64,000 bases of DNA from Chryseobacterium sp. 52 (GTDB lineage Bacteria; Bacteroidota; Bacteroidia; Flavobacteriales; Weeksellaceae): assembly GCF_002754245.1 (NCBI RefSeq), contig NZ_PEEX01000001.1, forward strand, positions 4,134,001 to 4,198,000. Reading direction: 5' to 3'. How positions within the stretch are numbered: position 1 is the stretch's first letter; every line of letters starts with the position of its first letter. Made by a program: the position numbers and the translations under genes. A model generated the notes under the pieces. It ran no database searches. It saw only the letters and a list, made by a program, of their open reading frames with translations, and had not been told where the DNA came from. Shown piece after piece: positions 50,169 to 58,784 of this stretch.

Positions 50169-51104
50169 ATGAGATCATCACAAACATCATCTTACCTCAC
50201 CCTAACTCCTACTAGCGAAACCCCGCTTTTCCACACCCTTTTCACTCCCGACTCAACTCCTGTAAAAGCCACTCTGCTGATCATCCACGGCATGCAGGAA
50301 CATAGCGGAAGATATGTTGAAATTGCGGAATATTTTGCAAGTCGAGGATTTGCTGTCTTGACGTATGATCATTTGGGACATGGTAAATCTGTGAAGGATA
50401 AAAAAGACATCGGATTTTTTCAACTGAATGATCCGGACGAAAAACTGATTTCTGACGCTCGGGCAATGAGTGAACATCTTCACGAACAGTATTCTGGTGT
50501 TCCGCATTTTGTACTCGGACATTCTATGGGATCATTTGTGACACGCTGTCTTCTTCAAAGGGCAGGCAGCACATTTACCGGAGCTGTTATTGTAGGAACC
50601 GGAGGCCCTTTGGCTGGTATCAGTCTAATAAAAGGTTATCTCTCATTAGCCAATACAATAGCGCCTCACCACCCGACTTATCTCAATACACTTTTTAATA
50701 CAGTCAACAATAAGCATTTTAAGAAGGATAAAGATTTCAGCGATACAAGCTGGCTCAGTGTAAATCCCGCAAACAGAACAGCTTTTACCGAAGATGAACT
50801 CTGTGGAATTCCGTTTACCAATAATGCTTTTTATGCGCTATTCAGTATCTACAAAAAAGCAACATCCAGAAACTGGGCAAACTCTATTTCAAAGTCCTTC
50901 CCTCTTCTGTTTGTCAGTGGACAGAATGATCCGATAGGAGATTTCAGCAAAGGTGTTCTGAAAACCGTTGATTATTTAAAACAGGATGGGTTTAAAGATG
51001 TGAGTACCAAAATCTATCCTGAAATGCGCCACGAAATCCTCAATGAAGAGATCAAAGAAGATGTTTTCAATGATATATATAATTGGATTTCAAATTATTT
51101 ATAG
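50169..51104 (+). CDS. lysophospholipase/monoacylglycerol lipase-like hydrolase
   Basis: 311 residues from the ATG at 50169; an upstream TTG at 50142 is rejected as start. Alpha/beta hydrolase pieces: LLIIHGMQEHSGRYVEIAEY (HGMxEHSxRY signature), TYDHLGHGKSVKDKK, the elbow VLGHSMGSFV (Ser about residue 115), the acid SGQNDPIGDF and the His of PEMRHEILNE. HGMxEHSGRY is the signature of the monoacylglycerol lipase / PldB group. Likely cytoplasmic lipid hydrolase. It is between the AT-rich island and the repeat-rich gap. Confidence 0.88.
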   Translation: MRSSQTSSYLTLTPTSETPLFHTLFTPDSTPVKATLLIIHGMQEHSGRYVEIAEYFASRGFAVLTYDHLGHGKSVKDKKDIGFFQLNDPDEKLISDARAMSEHLHEQYSGVPHFVLGHSMGSFVTRCLLQRAGSTFTGAVIVGTGGPLAGISLIKGYLSLANTIAPHHPTYLNTLFNTVNNKHFKKDKDFSDTSWLSVNPANRTAFTEDELCGIPFTNNAFYALFSIYKKATSRNWANSISKSFPLLFVSGQNDPIGDFSKGVLKTVDYLKQDGFKDVSTKIYPEMRHEILNEEIKEDVFNDIYNWISNYL

Positions 51105-51123
51105 CTTTTATCTTTTTTACTCC

Positions 51124-51358
51124 CGCAGATTTTGCAGATGGCGCAGATCTTTTTTGTAGCAATAAATATATAAAGAGTTTGGTTTATCACAAGTGCGTAA
51201 AATGATCAACCATAAAAAGCTTGCCTTTGTGATAGCCGGCAGAAATGTTTCTTTATAATGTCTAACATTCAAACCTTATAGGTTTCAGAAACCTATAAGG
51301 TTTAGAAAATGATCTCTAAAATACTACATAAGCATCTGCGCCATCTGCAAAATCTGCG
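51124..51358. repeat. 25-bp perfect inverted repeat in the lipase-ABC-F gap
   Basis: Bases 51124-51148 (CGCAGAT...GCGCAGAT) are the exact reverse complement of 51334-51358. The sequence is a CTGCGCCATCTGC-type degenerate extragenic repeat that also occurs in the second duplicated unit at 51624-51648 with two changes. Confidence 0.85.
51271..51303. repeat. 16-bp palindrome (extragenic element), also at 51561-51593
   Basis: AAACCTTATAGGTTTC, one base, then its exact reverse complement GAAACCTATAAGGTTT. Duplicated in copy 2 at 51561-51593. Related AACCTATAAGGTT elements are widespread in Bacteroidota intergenic DNA; function unknown. Confidence 0.8.
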
Positions 51359-51404
51359 AGAGCTATAAATCTCATGACCAAACTTCAGAAGAAAATACAA
51401 TACA

Positions 51405-51534
51405 TCAATCCAAAACAATCTCCCTCTCCACCCCAATTTCATCCAGAAAGATCTCATCATGAGAGATCACCAGTAGTGTTCCTCGATAGTCCTTAATAGA
51501 TTCCGTCAAAATTTCCACATTCTGCAGATCTAAA
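51405..51534 (-). pseudogene. truncated duplicate of the ABC-F 3' end
   Basis: This stretch repeats the last 43 codons (with stop) of the ABC-F gene at 51695-51824. The three base differences from the functional copy are all synonymous (CGA/CGG, GAC/GAT, TTG/CTG), so the encoded tail would be unchanged. It has no start and no upstream gene body and is a non-functional fragment created by the tandem duplication. Confidence 0.8.
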
Positions 51535-51824
51535 ATGTTTCTTTATAATGTCTAATATAAAAACCTTATAGGTTTCAGAAACCTATAAGGTTTAGAAAAT
51601 GATCTCTAAAATACTACATAAGCATCTGCGCCATCTGCAATATCTGCAAGAGCTATAAATCTCATGACCAAACTTCAGAAGAAAATACAATACATCAATC
51701 CAAAACAATCTCCCTCTCCACCCCAATTTCATCCAGAAAGATCTCATCATGAGAGATCACCAGTAGTGTTCCCCGATAATCCTTAATAGATTCCGTCAGA
51801 ATTTCCACATTCTGCAGATCTAAA
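51533..51824. repeat. tandem duplication, copy 2
   Basis: Second unit of the 290-bp duplication; its last 130 bp are the real 3' end of the ABC-F gene (51695-51824). The unit holds one 16-bp palindrome and one degenerate CTGCGCCATCTGC element. Confidence 0.9.
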
Positions 51825-53284
51825 TTGTTCGTAGGTTCATCCAGAACAATCATATCAGGAACTTTACTGCTGATAGATAAACCGCACAGAAGTAATCTCA
51901 AACGCTCTCCCCCACTCAGTATTCCGCATTTTTTATCCCATGTCTCTTTTCCGAACAGAAATCTGGAGAGTAATGTTTTCACTTCTGATTCCTGCATTGC
52001 ATTGTCATTAAACTGTTGAGCAAAATCATAAACACTTATATACCGGCCAATCAGAGAATATTCCTGATCAATATAAATTGTATTGAACTCTGATTTTGTT
52101 ATTTTTCCTGTGGACGGATGTATACTGCCTAACAATAGCTTGATCAAGGTCGTTTTTCCGGAACCATTGGAACCTTTTACGGAGATCCTCTCTCCACTTC
52201 GGATCTCAAGGGTGATATGATCTTTCCAGATATTTTCATTTCCATATGTGAAATTAATCTCCTCAGCAGTAACCAGAATTTTTCCCGAATGCAGATTAGA
52301 ATCATTGAAGTTTACCTTCATCTGGTCAGAATTTTTTAAAGAAGAACGCAGGTTCCTTAAATCTCCCGAAATATCATTGATTTTTTCGGCATGAATATCT
52401 TTTAACTTAGACGTATTTTTTTCAGCATTATTCCGCAAAGTATTCATCATAATTCTCGCTACGCCGGATTTTTCCTGCTTCTGTTTTCCTCTTGCATCCA
52501 GTTTTTGTTTCCTTTCCAGCGTTTCGCGTTCTTTCTCTTTTGCCTTTTTCAAGGTGCGTTCTTTAGAGTGAATATCGTTATTCAAAGCTTCCTGTTCGAC
52601 TTCTTTTTGTTCTGTATAAAAATCATAGTTTCCACCGTAGGTTGAAATTCCCTGATTACTTAATTCAAAAATAGTATCCACAAGATTCAGTAAACTTCTG
52701 TCGTGGCTTACAATGACAACTGTTGAATTGGTCTTTTCAATAAGATCATACAGCAGATTTCTGCCCTCCAGATCAAGGTGGTTCGTGGGTTCATCCAGTA
52801 AAATAATTTCAGGCTGGCTGATCTGAATTCCGGCAAGAAAAACTTTTGTTTTCTGACCCCCACTTAAGCCTTCCAACTTTTGATCTAAATCTAAATGATC
52901 GAGTTTCCAGTATTGCAAAGCTTTTTGACAGCGTTCCTCAATGTCCCAATCGTCATTCAGAATATCAAAATACAGCTCATCAACTTCACCGTTTGTAATT
53001 TTTTGGAGAACCTCTAATTTTTTATCAATTTTTAAACATTCCGCAACCGTTAAATGATTAAAATTTCCAAACATCTGCGGAACATAAAAAATCTCTCCCT
53101 GAACCTGTACGTTTCCGTTTAAAGGTTGAATTTCGTTCGCAATGATTTTCAGCAATGTAGATTTCCCCATACCGTTACTTCCGACCAAAGCCGATTTTGT
53201 ATGAGATGGTATCGATAAATGAATAGAATTAAAGAGCAGATTTCCTGCAGGAAACCCAAAAGATATATTGTGTAGAAAAAGCAT
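51695..53284 (-). CDS. ABC-F family ATP-binding protein
   Basis: 529 residues with two ABC ATPase domains and no membrane part. Domain 1: GSNGMGKSTLLKI (Walker A), LSGGQKTKVFLAGI (signature), EIILLDEPTNHLD (Walker B). The linker with a charged helix (EQEALNNDIHSKERTLKKAK) connects to domain 2: KGSNGSGKTTLIKL, LSGGERLRLLLCGLS, VLDEPTNNLD. ABC-F proteins act at the ribosome; some protect it from antibiotics, others are housekeeping. The unusual leader upstream (53285-53355) with short ORFs and palindromes is typical of antibiotic-regulated members, but resistance is not shown. The 3' end is copied in the 290-bp duplication. Confidence 0.93.
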   Translation of the reverse strand: MLFLHNISFGFPAGNLLFNSIHLSIPSHTKSALVGSNGMGKSTLLKIIANEIQPLNGNVQVQGEIFYVPQMFGNFNHLTVAECLKIDKKLEVLQKITNGEVDELYFDILNDDWDIEERCQKALQYWKLDHLDLDQKLEGLSGGQKTKVFLAGIQISQPEIILLDEPTNHLDLEGRNLLYDLIEKTNSTVVIVSHDRSLLNLVDTIFELSNQGISTYGGNYDFYTEQKEVEQEALNNDIHSKERTLKKAKEKERETLERKQKLDARGKQKQEKSGVARIMMNTLRNNAEKNTSKLKDIHAEKINDISGDLRNLRSSLKNSDQMKVNFNDSNLHSGKILVTAEEINFTYGNENIWKDHITLEIRSGERISVKGSNGSGKTTLIKLLLGSIHPSTGKITKSEFNTIYIDQEYSLIGRYISVYDFAQQFNDNAMQESEVKTLLSRFLFGKETWDKKCGILSGGERLRLLLCGLSISSKVPDMIVLDEPTNNLDLQNVEILTESIKDYRGTLLVISHDEIFLDEIGVEREIVLD

Positions 53285-53355
53285 AATTTCTTTCTTATGT
53301 AATAGTTAAACATCAGTAACGCATCGTTACTGTTTCATAAAATCGGAAAGAAATT
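53285..53355 (-). promoter_or_regulatory. palindromic leader with three short ORFs before ABC-F
   Basis: Transcript (minus strand) begins with AATTTCTTTC and ends with GAAAGAAATT just before the ATG, which can pair as one 10-bp stem (53346-53355 with 53285-53294). Inside, CAGTAACG (53325-53332 on the minus reading) and CGTTACTG flank ATG as an 8-bp palindrome (53314-53332). Three short ORFs occur: MKQ (start 53338), MRY (start 53324) whose TGA overlaps the next ATG (start 53313), which runs out of frame into the gene. The 10-bp stem would cover the ribosome-binding region. Candidate attenuator or regulator site; no function is shown. Confidence 0.5.
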
Positions 53356-53642
53356 AAATCCTACATGAATAGATACTTGGGTTTTGGAAATACAAAGGTA
53401 GGAAATTTTCAAATATTACATTTTCCTGATAAAAAACATATGGATTTTTCCAATACTTCTAAGACTCCAGACAACCACCGACCTGCAATTCCTTTCTTCG
53501 GAAAAGTTATAAACCTTAGATTTAATGGGATAATGTACCGGAACTACAGCTTTTTAAGCCCTATTATTTTTAATACATCCTGTTTAAACAGACCATTATG
53601 AAATCCGCAATAAAAGTAGAAAAGATTTTAATCAAAAAAACG
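53356..53642. other. gap upstream of hpt without a supported gene
   Basis: A 78-codon ORF (53365-53601) exists but has no ribosome-binding context or coding character; I consider it spurious. No hairpin or RNA gene was seen. The divergent promoters of the ABC-F gene and hpt must lie here. Confidence 0.6.
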
Positions 53643-53650
53643 TAACTTTG
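53643..53650 (+). promoter_or_regulatory. -7 promoter element TAACTTTG of hpt
   Basis: TAACTTTG fits TAnnTTTG, 19 nt before the ATG at 53670. Confidence 0.5.
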
Positions 53651-53669
53651 CCGACTACTAAAATTTTTT

Positions 53670-54224
53670 ATGGAAAGCATTAAAGTTCACGACAAAACTT
53701 TCGTTCCTTATCTGGAGGAAGCCGAGATTCAGCAAATTGTAAAAGAAACAGCTTTAAAGATTTATGAAGATTACAAGGACGAGGTTCCTGTTTTCATCGG
53801 GGTTCTGAACGGAGTAATTATGTTCTTCTCAGATCTTTTAAAACACTATCCCGGCGAATGCGAAATTGCTTTTATTCAAATGAGTTCTTACGCAGGAACC
53901 GAATCTACGGGAATCGTTTATCAGAAAATGGAGTTGACTAAAGATGTGAAAGACCGTCACATCATTCTTGTAGAAGACATCGTGGATACAGGAAACACAG
54001 TTGAAAGTCTATTCAAATATTTCACGGAAACGCAGCGTCCGAAATCTGTAAAACTGGCTTCATTCTTATTAAAGCCGGATGTATATAAGAAAGATTTCAA
54101 ACTGGATTATATCGGAAAAGAAATTCCAAACAAATTTGTCCTTGGTTACGGACTTGATTATGATGAGTTAGGAAGAAACCTTGCGAATCTGTATCAATTG
54201 GAAGAGGGACAAATCAACCATTAA
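53670..54224 (+). CDS. hpt: hypoxanthine phosphoribosyltransferase
   Basis: 184 residues, the usual HPRT size. It joins hypoxanthine or guanine to PRPP for purine salvage. The PRPP-binding loop is HIILVEDIVDTGNTVESLFK, preceded by the start VFIGVLNGVIMFFSDLLKHY and followed by KSVKLASFLLKPDVYKKDFK and the C-terminal IPNKFVLGYGLDYDELGRNL. Cytoplasmic. It opens the hpt-adk-obg series; adk follows after 126 bp, a gap holding degenerate extragenic repeats. Confidence 0.95.
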   Translation: MESIKVHDKTFVPYLEEAEIQQIVKETALKIYEDYKDEVPVFIGVLNGVIMFFSDLLKHYPGECEIAFIQMSSYAGTESTGIVYQKMELTKDVKDRHIILVEDIVDTGNTVESLFKYFTETQRPKSVKLASFLLKPDVYKKDFKLDYIGKEIPNKFVLGYGLDYDELGRNLANLYQLEEGQINH

Positions 54225-54350
54225 TTACTGCTGCTGGCTTTTGGCTATCGGCCATTAGCTTTAAATATTAAATCGAAATAAAGTAAAATATTAACTAAAA
54301 AAGCTAAAGGCGGAAAGCGTATTGCTGAAAGTCGGATGCGAATCAACATT

Positions 54351-54929
54351 ATGATAAACATTGTTCTGTTCGGCCCTCCAGGAAGTGGAAAAGGAACACA
54401 AGCTCAAAACCTGATCGAAAAATTCAATTTAAAACAGATTTCAACAGGTGACCTTTTCAGATTCAACATGAAAAATGACACCGAGCTTGGAAAACTGGCT
54501 AAGTCTTACATCGATAAGGGAGAACTGGTTCCGGATCAGGTAACGACAGATATGCTGATTGACGAGCTTAGAAAGCCAACGGATACCAACGGATTTATCT
54601 TTGACGGCTACCCAAGAACAACTGCTCAGACAGAAGCTTTGGAAAAAATCGTGAAAGAGGAACTGAACGACAAAATTGACATCTGCCTGTCCTTAGTGGT
54701 GGAAGATAAAACTTTAGTGGAAAGACTTCTGAAAAGAGGTGAAACCAGCGGAAGAACTGATGACAGCAATGTAGAGATCATTGAAAACAGAATTAAAGAA
54801 TATTATACTAAAACAGCAGAAGTAGCTGAACTTTACAAGCAACAGGGAAAATATGTTGAAGTAAACGGCGTAGGAGGAATTGAAGATATTTCTCAAAAGC
54901 TTTTCGCTGAAGTAGAAAAAATTAAATAA
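54351..54929 (+). CDS. adk: adenylate kinase
   Basis: 192 residues from ATG 54351; a longer in-frame start at 54336 adds MRINI and is rejected. ATP loop [23 protein letters not shown] site [35 protein letters not shown] and the LID with [16 protein letters not shown]. The LID is short and has no zinc cysteines. Adk balances AMP, ADP and ATP in the cytoplasm. It lies between hpt and obg, a common flavobacterial order. Confidence 0.96.
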   Translation: MINIVLFGPPGSGKGTQAQNLIEKFNLKQISTGDLFRFNMKNDTELGKLAKSYIDKGELVPDQVTTDMLIDELRKPTDTNGFIFDGYPRTTAQTEALEKIVKEELNDKIDICLSLVVEDKTLVERLLKRGETSGRTDDSNVEIIENRIKEYYTKTAEVAELYKQQGKYVEVNGVGGIEDISQKLFAEVEKIK

Positions 54930-54943
54930 TCGGGATACGGGGT

Positions 54944-54969
54944 ACGGGATTGAAAAATTCGAATCCCGT
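54944..54969 (+). repeat. short hairpin between adk and obg
   Basis: ACGGGATT (54944-54951) and AATCCCGT (54962-54969) form an 8-bp stem with a 10-nt loop. It overlaps the region before the obg start; likely a degenerate extragenic element rather than a terminator, since no T-run follows. Confidence 0.45.
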
Positions 54970-54994
54970 ATTCTGCAACCCCAATACATACTAT

Positions 54995-55978
54995 ATGTCT
55001 AACTTTGTAGATTACGTAAAGATCCATTGTAAAAGCGGACACGGAGGCGCAGGTTCTGCCCACCTCCGCCGTGAAAAATATATTCCTAAAGGCGGTCCTG
55101 ACGGAGGTGACGGAGGTCGTGGCGGACACGTCATCATGAGAGGAAATGCTCAGGAATGGACTTTACTTCCGCTTCGGTATACGCGCCACATTAAAGGTGA
55201 ACGCGGTGAAAACGGAGCGAAAAACCAGCTGACCGGTGCTGATGGTTCTGATATTTATATCGATGTTCCCATCGGAACGATTGCTAAAAATGAAGAAGGA
55301 GAAATTATCGGCGAAATTCTTGAAGACAAACAGGAAATCACTTTGATGCAGGGAGGAAAAGGGGGTAAAGGAAATGAGCATTTCAAATCTTCTACCAATC
55401 AGACTCCAAGATATGCCCAACCCGGAATGGATGGTGAGGAAGGATATGTTGTTTTCGAGCTTAAAATTTTAGCTGATGTTGGTTTAGTTGGATTTCCAAA
55501 TGCAGGAAAATCTACACTTTTAGCCTCTGTTTCTGCTGCAAAGCCTAAGATTGCAAATTATGCATTTACAACTCTGACACCTAACCTTGGTATTGTGGAT
55601 TACAGAAATTACAAATCATTTGTAATGGCTGATATTCCCGGAATCATTGAAGGGGCTGCAGAAGGAAAAGGTTTAGGACACAGATTCTTAAGACATATTG
55701 AAAGAAATTCCATCCTTTTATTCTTAATTCCGGCTGATTCTGAGGATCACTTCCAGGAGTTTAAAATTCTGGAAAAAGAACTTACAGAGTACAATCCTGA
55801 GCTTTTGGATAAAGATTTCATCATTTCTGTTTCAAAATCCGATCTTTTGGATGATGAGCTTAAAAAAGAAATTGCTGCTGAATTCCCTGAGAACAGACAA
55901 CCTCTGTTTTTCTCCGGAGTGACAGGAGAAGGCCTTGTTGAACTGAAGGACGCAGTCTGGAAAAAACTTCACGGATAA
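54995..55978 (+). CDS. obgE: GTPase Obg (ObgE/CgtA)
   Basis: 327 residues from the ATG at 54995; an upstream start at 54950 adds 15 unlikely residues. The N-terminal Obg fold is glycine-rich: [40 protein letters not shown]. The GTPase domain has G1 [13 protein letters not shown]2 [12 protein letters not shown]3 [11 protein letters not shown] and SKSD-type G4 (ISVSKSDLL). Obg is an essential ribosome-assembly and stress GTPase. It follows adk with a 65-bp gap containing a hairpin and precedes a secreted protein gene by 4 bp. Confidence 0.96.
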   Translation: MSNFVDYVKIHCKSGHGGAGSAHLRREKYIPKGGPDGGDGGRGGHVIMRGNAQEWTLLPLRYTRHIKGERGENGAKNQLTGADGSDIYIDVPIGTIAKNEEGEIIGEILEDKQEITLMQGGKGGKGNEHFKSSTNQTPRYAQPGMDGEEGYVVFELKILADVGLVGFPNAGKSTLLASVSAAKPKIANYAFTTLTPNLGIVDYRNYKSFVMADIPGIIEGAAEGKGLGHRFLRHIERNSILLFLIPADSEDHFQEFKILEKELTEYNPELLDKDFIISVSKSDLLDDELKKEIAAEFPENRQPLFFSGVTGEGLVELKDAVWKKLHG

Positions 55979-55982
55979 GAAG

Positions 55983-56774
55983 ATGACACACTCATTAAAG
56001 AAAATAGCAGCACCCGCTGTTATTTTTGTTTCATTTCTACTACCTGCTGCAGTTTACGCGCAGGAGACTGCCTCATTCGTGGAATCATCTAAATCAGATG
56101 AACCGGCTCCTATCAATGATAAGGCGTTTTTTAAGTATGAATTCAATAAAAGATTCAGGTATAAATTTACATACGACAAGATTGCAGATCAGGGGACAGG
56201 TAATGAAGTGAGTGACATTATTGAATACTATACCAATGAAACCGATCTTTCGGTTCTTTCTTTTAACAACAGCAGAAATGGTTTTATTTATAATTTAAAT
56301 AAAAATACCAATCCTGTTCTGCCTGTTTTGATCAAGGATGAGAACAAAGATATTAAACCCGGAAATTTCGATTATTTTAAAGGTGATATTCCTCTGGAAT
56401 CTGAAATTTCTGAGATTAAGAAAAAGAAGAAAGTAAAAACCAGCCAAATTTTAGAGCTGGTTGAAAAGAAAGCAGAAAATGATATCGTTCATTATACGTA
56501 TAACCTTATCCTTACTCATAATGGGAAAAAGAATGTAGGAGTTATAGAACTGGATATTACTAACAGTGATAAAGACTTCAATAACAATATGCTGTATGAT
56601 ATGGATCCTTTGTTTTTCAAAAACAGAATACTGTTTGACAAAGGGGAAATAAAAAGCTACTCTTATTATAATGCGGCAAAAAAAAGAACAAAGTACTATG
56701 AATCAATGGATAATGATTCTGTTCTGTTAAGACTAGCATTCACTAAGGGCTGTTGTGTTTCTTCTCTGGAGTAG
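55983..56774 (+). CDS. secreted hypothetical protein, 263 aa
   Basis: 263 residues with signal peptide (cleavage near VYAQ, residue 27). Mature region mostly beta/alpha with a Lys-rich strip (SEISEIKKKKKVKTSQILEL) and a segment DPLFFKNRILFDKGEIKSYS near the end; the tail CVSSLE has two Cys (GCCVSS). I do not recognise the family. It is 4 bp after obg, so it is probably expressed from the same transcript, but a functional link to GTPase Obg is unlikely. Envelope protein of unknown role. Confidence 0.65.
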   Translation: MTHSLKKIAAPAVIFVSFLLPAAVYAQETASFVESSKSDEPAPINDKAFFKYEFNKRFRYKFTYDKIADQGTGNEVSDIIEYYTNETDLSVLSFNNSRNGFIYNLNKNTNPVLPVLIKDENKDIKPGNFDYFKGDIPLESEISEIKKKKKVKTSQILELVEKKAENDIVHYTYNLILTHNGKKNVGVIELDITNSDKDFNNNMLYDMDPLFFKNRILFDKGEIKSYSYYNAAKKRTKYYESMDNDSVLLRLAFTKGCCVSSLE

Positions 56775-56838
56775 TTCCAATACTGGAGCTGTTGATATTT
56801 GGAATAATTATTGAAAGAAATCAGGGAAACCTTCCGCT

Positions 56839-57327
56839 ATGAAATACGTACTGAGCCTTTGTGCATTTATCTTTTTATTGTCGTGCACCACACAAAAAAC
56901 CGATTCAAAATACGCTAAAATTGAATATGAAGCCGGCGCATGTTTTGGGTCATGCCCTATTTTTAAATTAACGGTCAGCCCGGACAGGACAGCCATACTG
57001 GAAGCTGAGCATTTCAATTTCTCCAAAGATTTTTCGAAAGGCGAATTTTCAAAGCCACGTGAAGGAACTTTTAAAGCCGTCATTAAAGAGACCGATTACA
57101 ACAAACTGATCTCGCTGCTGGATGGTCTTGACATTAAAAATCTGAAAGATCATTATGGGACAAGAAATATCACAGATCTTTCAACCTCATACCTGAGAAT
57201 TAATTTTACAGACGGAACTTCCAAAAATGTGGACGACTATGGCAAAAGAGGAAGTGAAAAACTGAGAAAAGTTTATCTGTTCATTGAGGACCTGAGACAT
57301 AACCAACAGTGGACAAAAGTAAAATAA
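56839..57327 (+). CDS. DUF6438-like lipoprotein
   Basis: 162 residues. Lipobox LLSC at about residue 16. The core EYEAGACFGSCPIFKLTVSP has the ACFGxCP motif that I associate with DUF6438 domains, followed by beta strands LRINFTDGTSKNVDDYG and helix KLRKVYLFIEDLR. The two Cys in CFGSC may be disulfide-linked or bind metal. Envelope lipoprotein, function unknown. It is between the secreted protein and the DEAD-box gene on the same strand. Confidence 0.75.
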   Translation: MKYVLSLCAFIFLLSCTTQKTDSKYAKIEYEAGACFGSCPIFKLTVSPDRTAILEAEHFNFSKDFSKGEFSKPREGTFKAVIKETDYNKLISLLDGLDIKNLKDHYGTRNITDLSTSYLRINFTDGTSKNVDDYGKRGSEKLRKVYLFIEDLRHNQQWTKVK

Positions 57328-57348
57328 CTCGCTTAAAAATATTTAGAC

Positions 57349-57415
57349 TACCTTTGCATCATATAATTCCTTCACATTGAGGGAATTTTATTTTAAATTA
57401 AAAAAAACAATTCAT
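57349..57415 (+). promoter_or_regulatory. -7 box and hairpin leader of the DEAD-box helicase gene
   Basis: TACCTTTG (57349-57356) fits TAnnTTTG. The following leader contains AATTCCTTCA, a short loop, TGAGGGAATT (about 57365-57387), a hairpin with one wobble pair, about 29 nt before the TTG start. The hairpin could regulate translation at low temperature as in other helicase leaders; that is inference. Confidence 0.5.
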
Positions 57416-58687
57416 TTGAATTTTACAGACCTAAACTTAATAGAACCTATTGCAAAAGCAATTCAGGAACAGGGATATACAACCCCAACGCCCATTCAGG
57501 AGAGATCTATCCCTGAAATCTTAAAAGGCAGCGACTTTTTAGGGTGTGCACAGACAGGAACAGGAAAAACAGCGGCGTTTGCTATTCCTATTCTGCAGAA
57601 TTTATCAAAAAATAAGACCAAAAATAATCATATAAAAGCCCTGATCTTAACGCCGACAAGAGAACTTGCCATACAGATCGAGGAAAACATTAATGCATAC
57701 GGAAAATATCTTCCGCTAAAACAGCTCGTAATTTTCGGAGGGGTAAAGCAGGGAAATCAGGAGGCTGCTCTGAGAAGAGGTATCGATATCCTGGTAGCAA
57801 CTCCCGGTAGACTTCTTGATTTTATCGCTCAGGGGATTATCAGCTTAAAGAACATTGAGATTTTTGTTCTTGATGAGGCAGACAGAATGCTGGACATGGG
57901 TTTTGTACATGACGTAAAAAGAGTCATCAAACTTCTTCCACAGAGAAGACAGACTTTATTCTTTTCAGCAACAATGCCTTCTGAGATTCAGAAACTGGCA
58001 GATTCTATATTAAATAACCCGGTGAAGGTAGAAGTGACTCCGGTTTCTTCCACTGCGGAAACGATCAAGCAGTCGGTTTATTTTGTAGATAAAGAAAACA
58101 AACTGGATCTTCTTTCCCATATCTTAGAGAATGATATTTCAGATTCCGTACTGGTATTTTCCAGAACGAAGCATGGTGCCGATAAGATTGCAAGAAAACT
58201 GCAGAAAGACAACATCTCAGCAGAAGCGATTCACGGGAACAAATCTCAGAATGCAAGGCAGAACGCCCTGAGTAATTTTAAGTCCGGAAAAACAAGGATT
58301 CTGGTCGCTACAGACATCGCTGCAAGAGGTATTGATATTGATGAACTGAAATATGTAATCAATTTTGAACTTTCAGACGTTTCTGAAACCTATGTTCACA
58401 GAATCGGAAGAACGGGAAGAGCCGGCGCTGAAGGATCTTCAATTTCTTTTGTAGACAGTCTTGACCTTCTTAACCTAAGAAGTACAGAGAAGCTGATCGG
58501 GAAGAAAATTCCTGTTGTAAAAGACCACCCTTTCCATACGGATAATCTGGTAGCACAGAAAAGGGATTCTAACAACAAGCCTATGGCTCCAAGACCACCA
58601 AGATCCCCGAGACCTCAGGGTAACAATAACAAACCTGCAGGGAGTACTCAAAAACCCAAGAATAAAAATTTCACCAGAAAAAAATAA
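57416..58687 (+). CDS. DEAD-box RNA helicase (RhlE-like)
   Basis: 423 residues from the TTG at 57416; no ATG precedes the Q motif, and the TTG at 57377 would put the hairpin inside the coding region. Helicase motifs in order: Q motif [22 protein letters not shown], Ia [75 protein letters not shown]. The basic Pro/Asn-rich tail ([20 protein letters not shown]) follows. It remodels structured RNA and may act in ribosome assembly or cold adaptation. A terminator follows. Confidence 0.95.
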   Translation: MNFTDLNLIEPIAKAIQEQGYTTPTPIQERSIPEILKGSDFLGCAQTGTGKTAAFAIPILQNLSKNKTKNNHIKALILTPTRELAIQIEENINAYGKYLPLKQLVIFGGVKQGNQEAALRRGIDILVATPGRLLDFIAQGIISLKNIEIFVLDEADRMLDMGFVHDVKRVIKLLPQRRQTLFFSATMPSEIQKLADSILNNPVKVEVTPVSSTAETIKQSVYFVDKENKLDLLSHILENDISDSVLVFSRTKHGADKIARKLQKDNISAEAIHGNKSQNARQNALSNFKSGKTRILVATDIAARGIDIDELKYVINFELSDVSETYVHRIGRTGRAGAEGSSISFVDSLDLLNLRSTEKLIGKKIPVVKDHPFHTDNLVAQKRDSNNKPMAPRPPRSPRPQGNNNKPAGSTQKPKNKNFTRKK

Positions 58688-58691
58688 TACG

Positions 58692-58717
58692 AAAGCCCTT
58701 TCCAACGAAAGGGCTTT
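58692..58717. terminator. terminator after the DEAD-box gene
   Basis: AAAGCCCTTTC (58692-58702) and GAAAGGGCTTT (58707-58717): perfect 11-bp stem, 4-nt loop, T-run to 58722. Confidence 0.92.
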
Positions 58718-58784
58718 TTTTTGTTAATATCTGGAGGAATCACTTAAAAGTTATTTTGAATCCTGACAACACCATGATTTAAAC

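Larger units (their letters stand above)
51243..51534. repeat. tandem duplication, copy 1 (290-bp unit)
   Basis: Bases 51243-51534 match 51533-51824 at an exact offset of 290 bp. By eye I count 8 mismatches in the unit, about 97 percent identity. The unit begins at AAATGTTTCTTTATAATG and ends at CTGCAGATCTAAA, with AAA shared at the junction. Copy 1 starts in intergenic DNA and contains the 3' end of the ABC-F gene. Confidence 0.9.

Noticed and set aside
51624..51648. Second copy of the 25-bp repeat as an independent element
   Set aside because: It is part of duplication copy 2 and so explained by the 290-bp duplication.
53365..53601. 78-codon plus-strand ORF upstream of hpt
   Set aside because: No ribosome-binding context, no recognisable domain or composition bias of a coding gene; it lies in a promoter gap between divergent genes.
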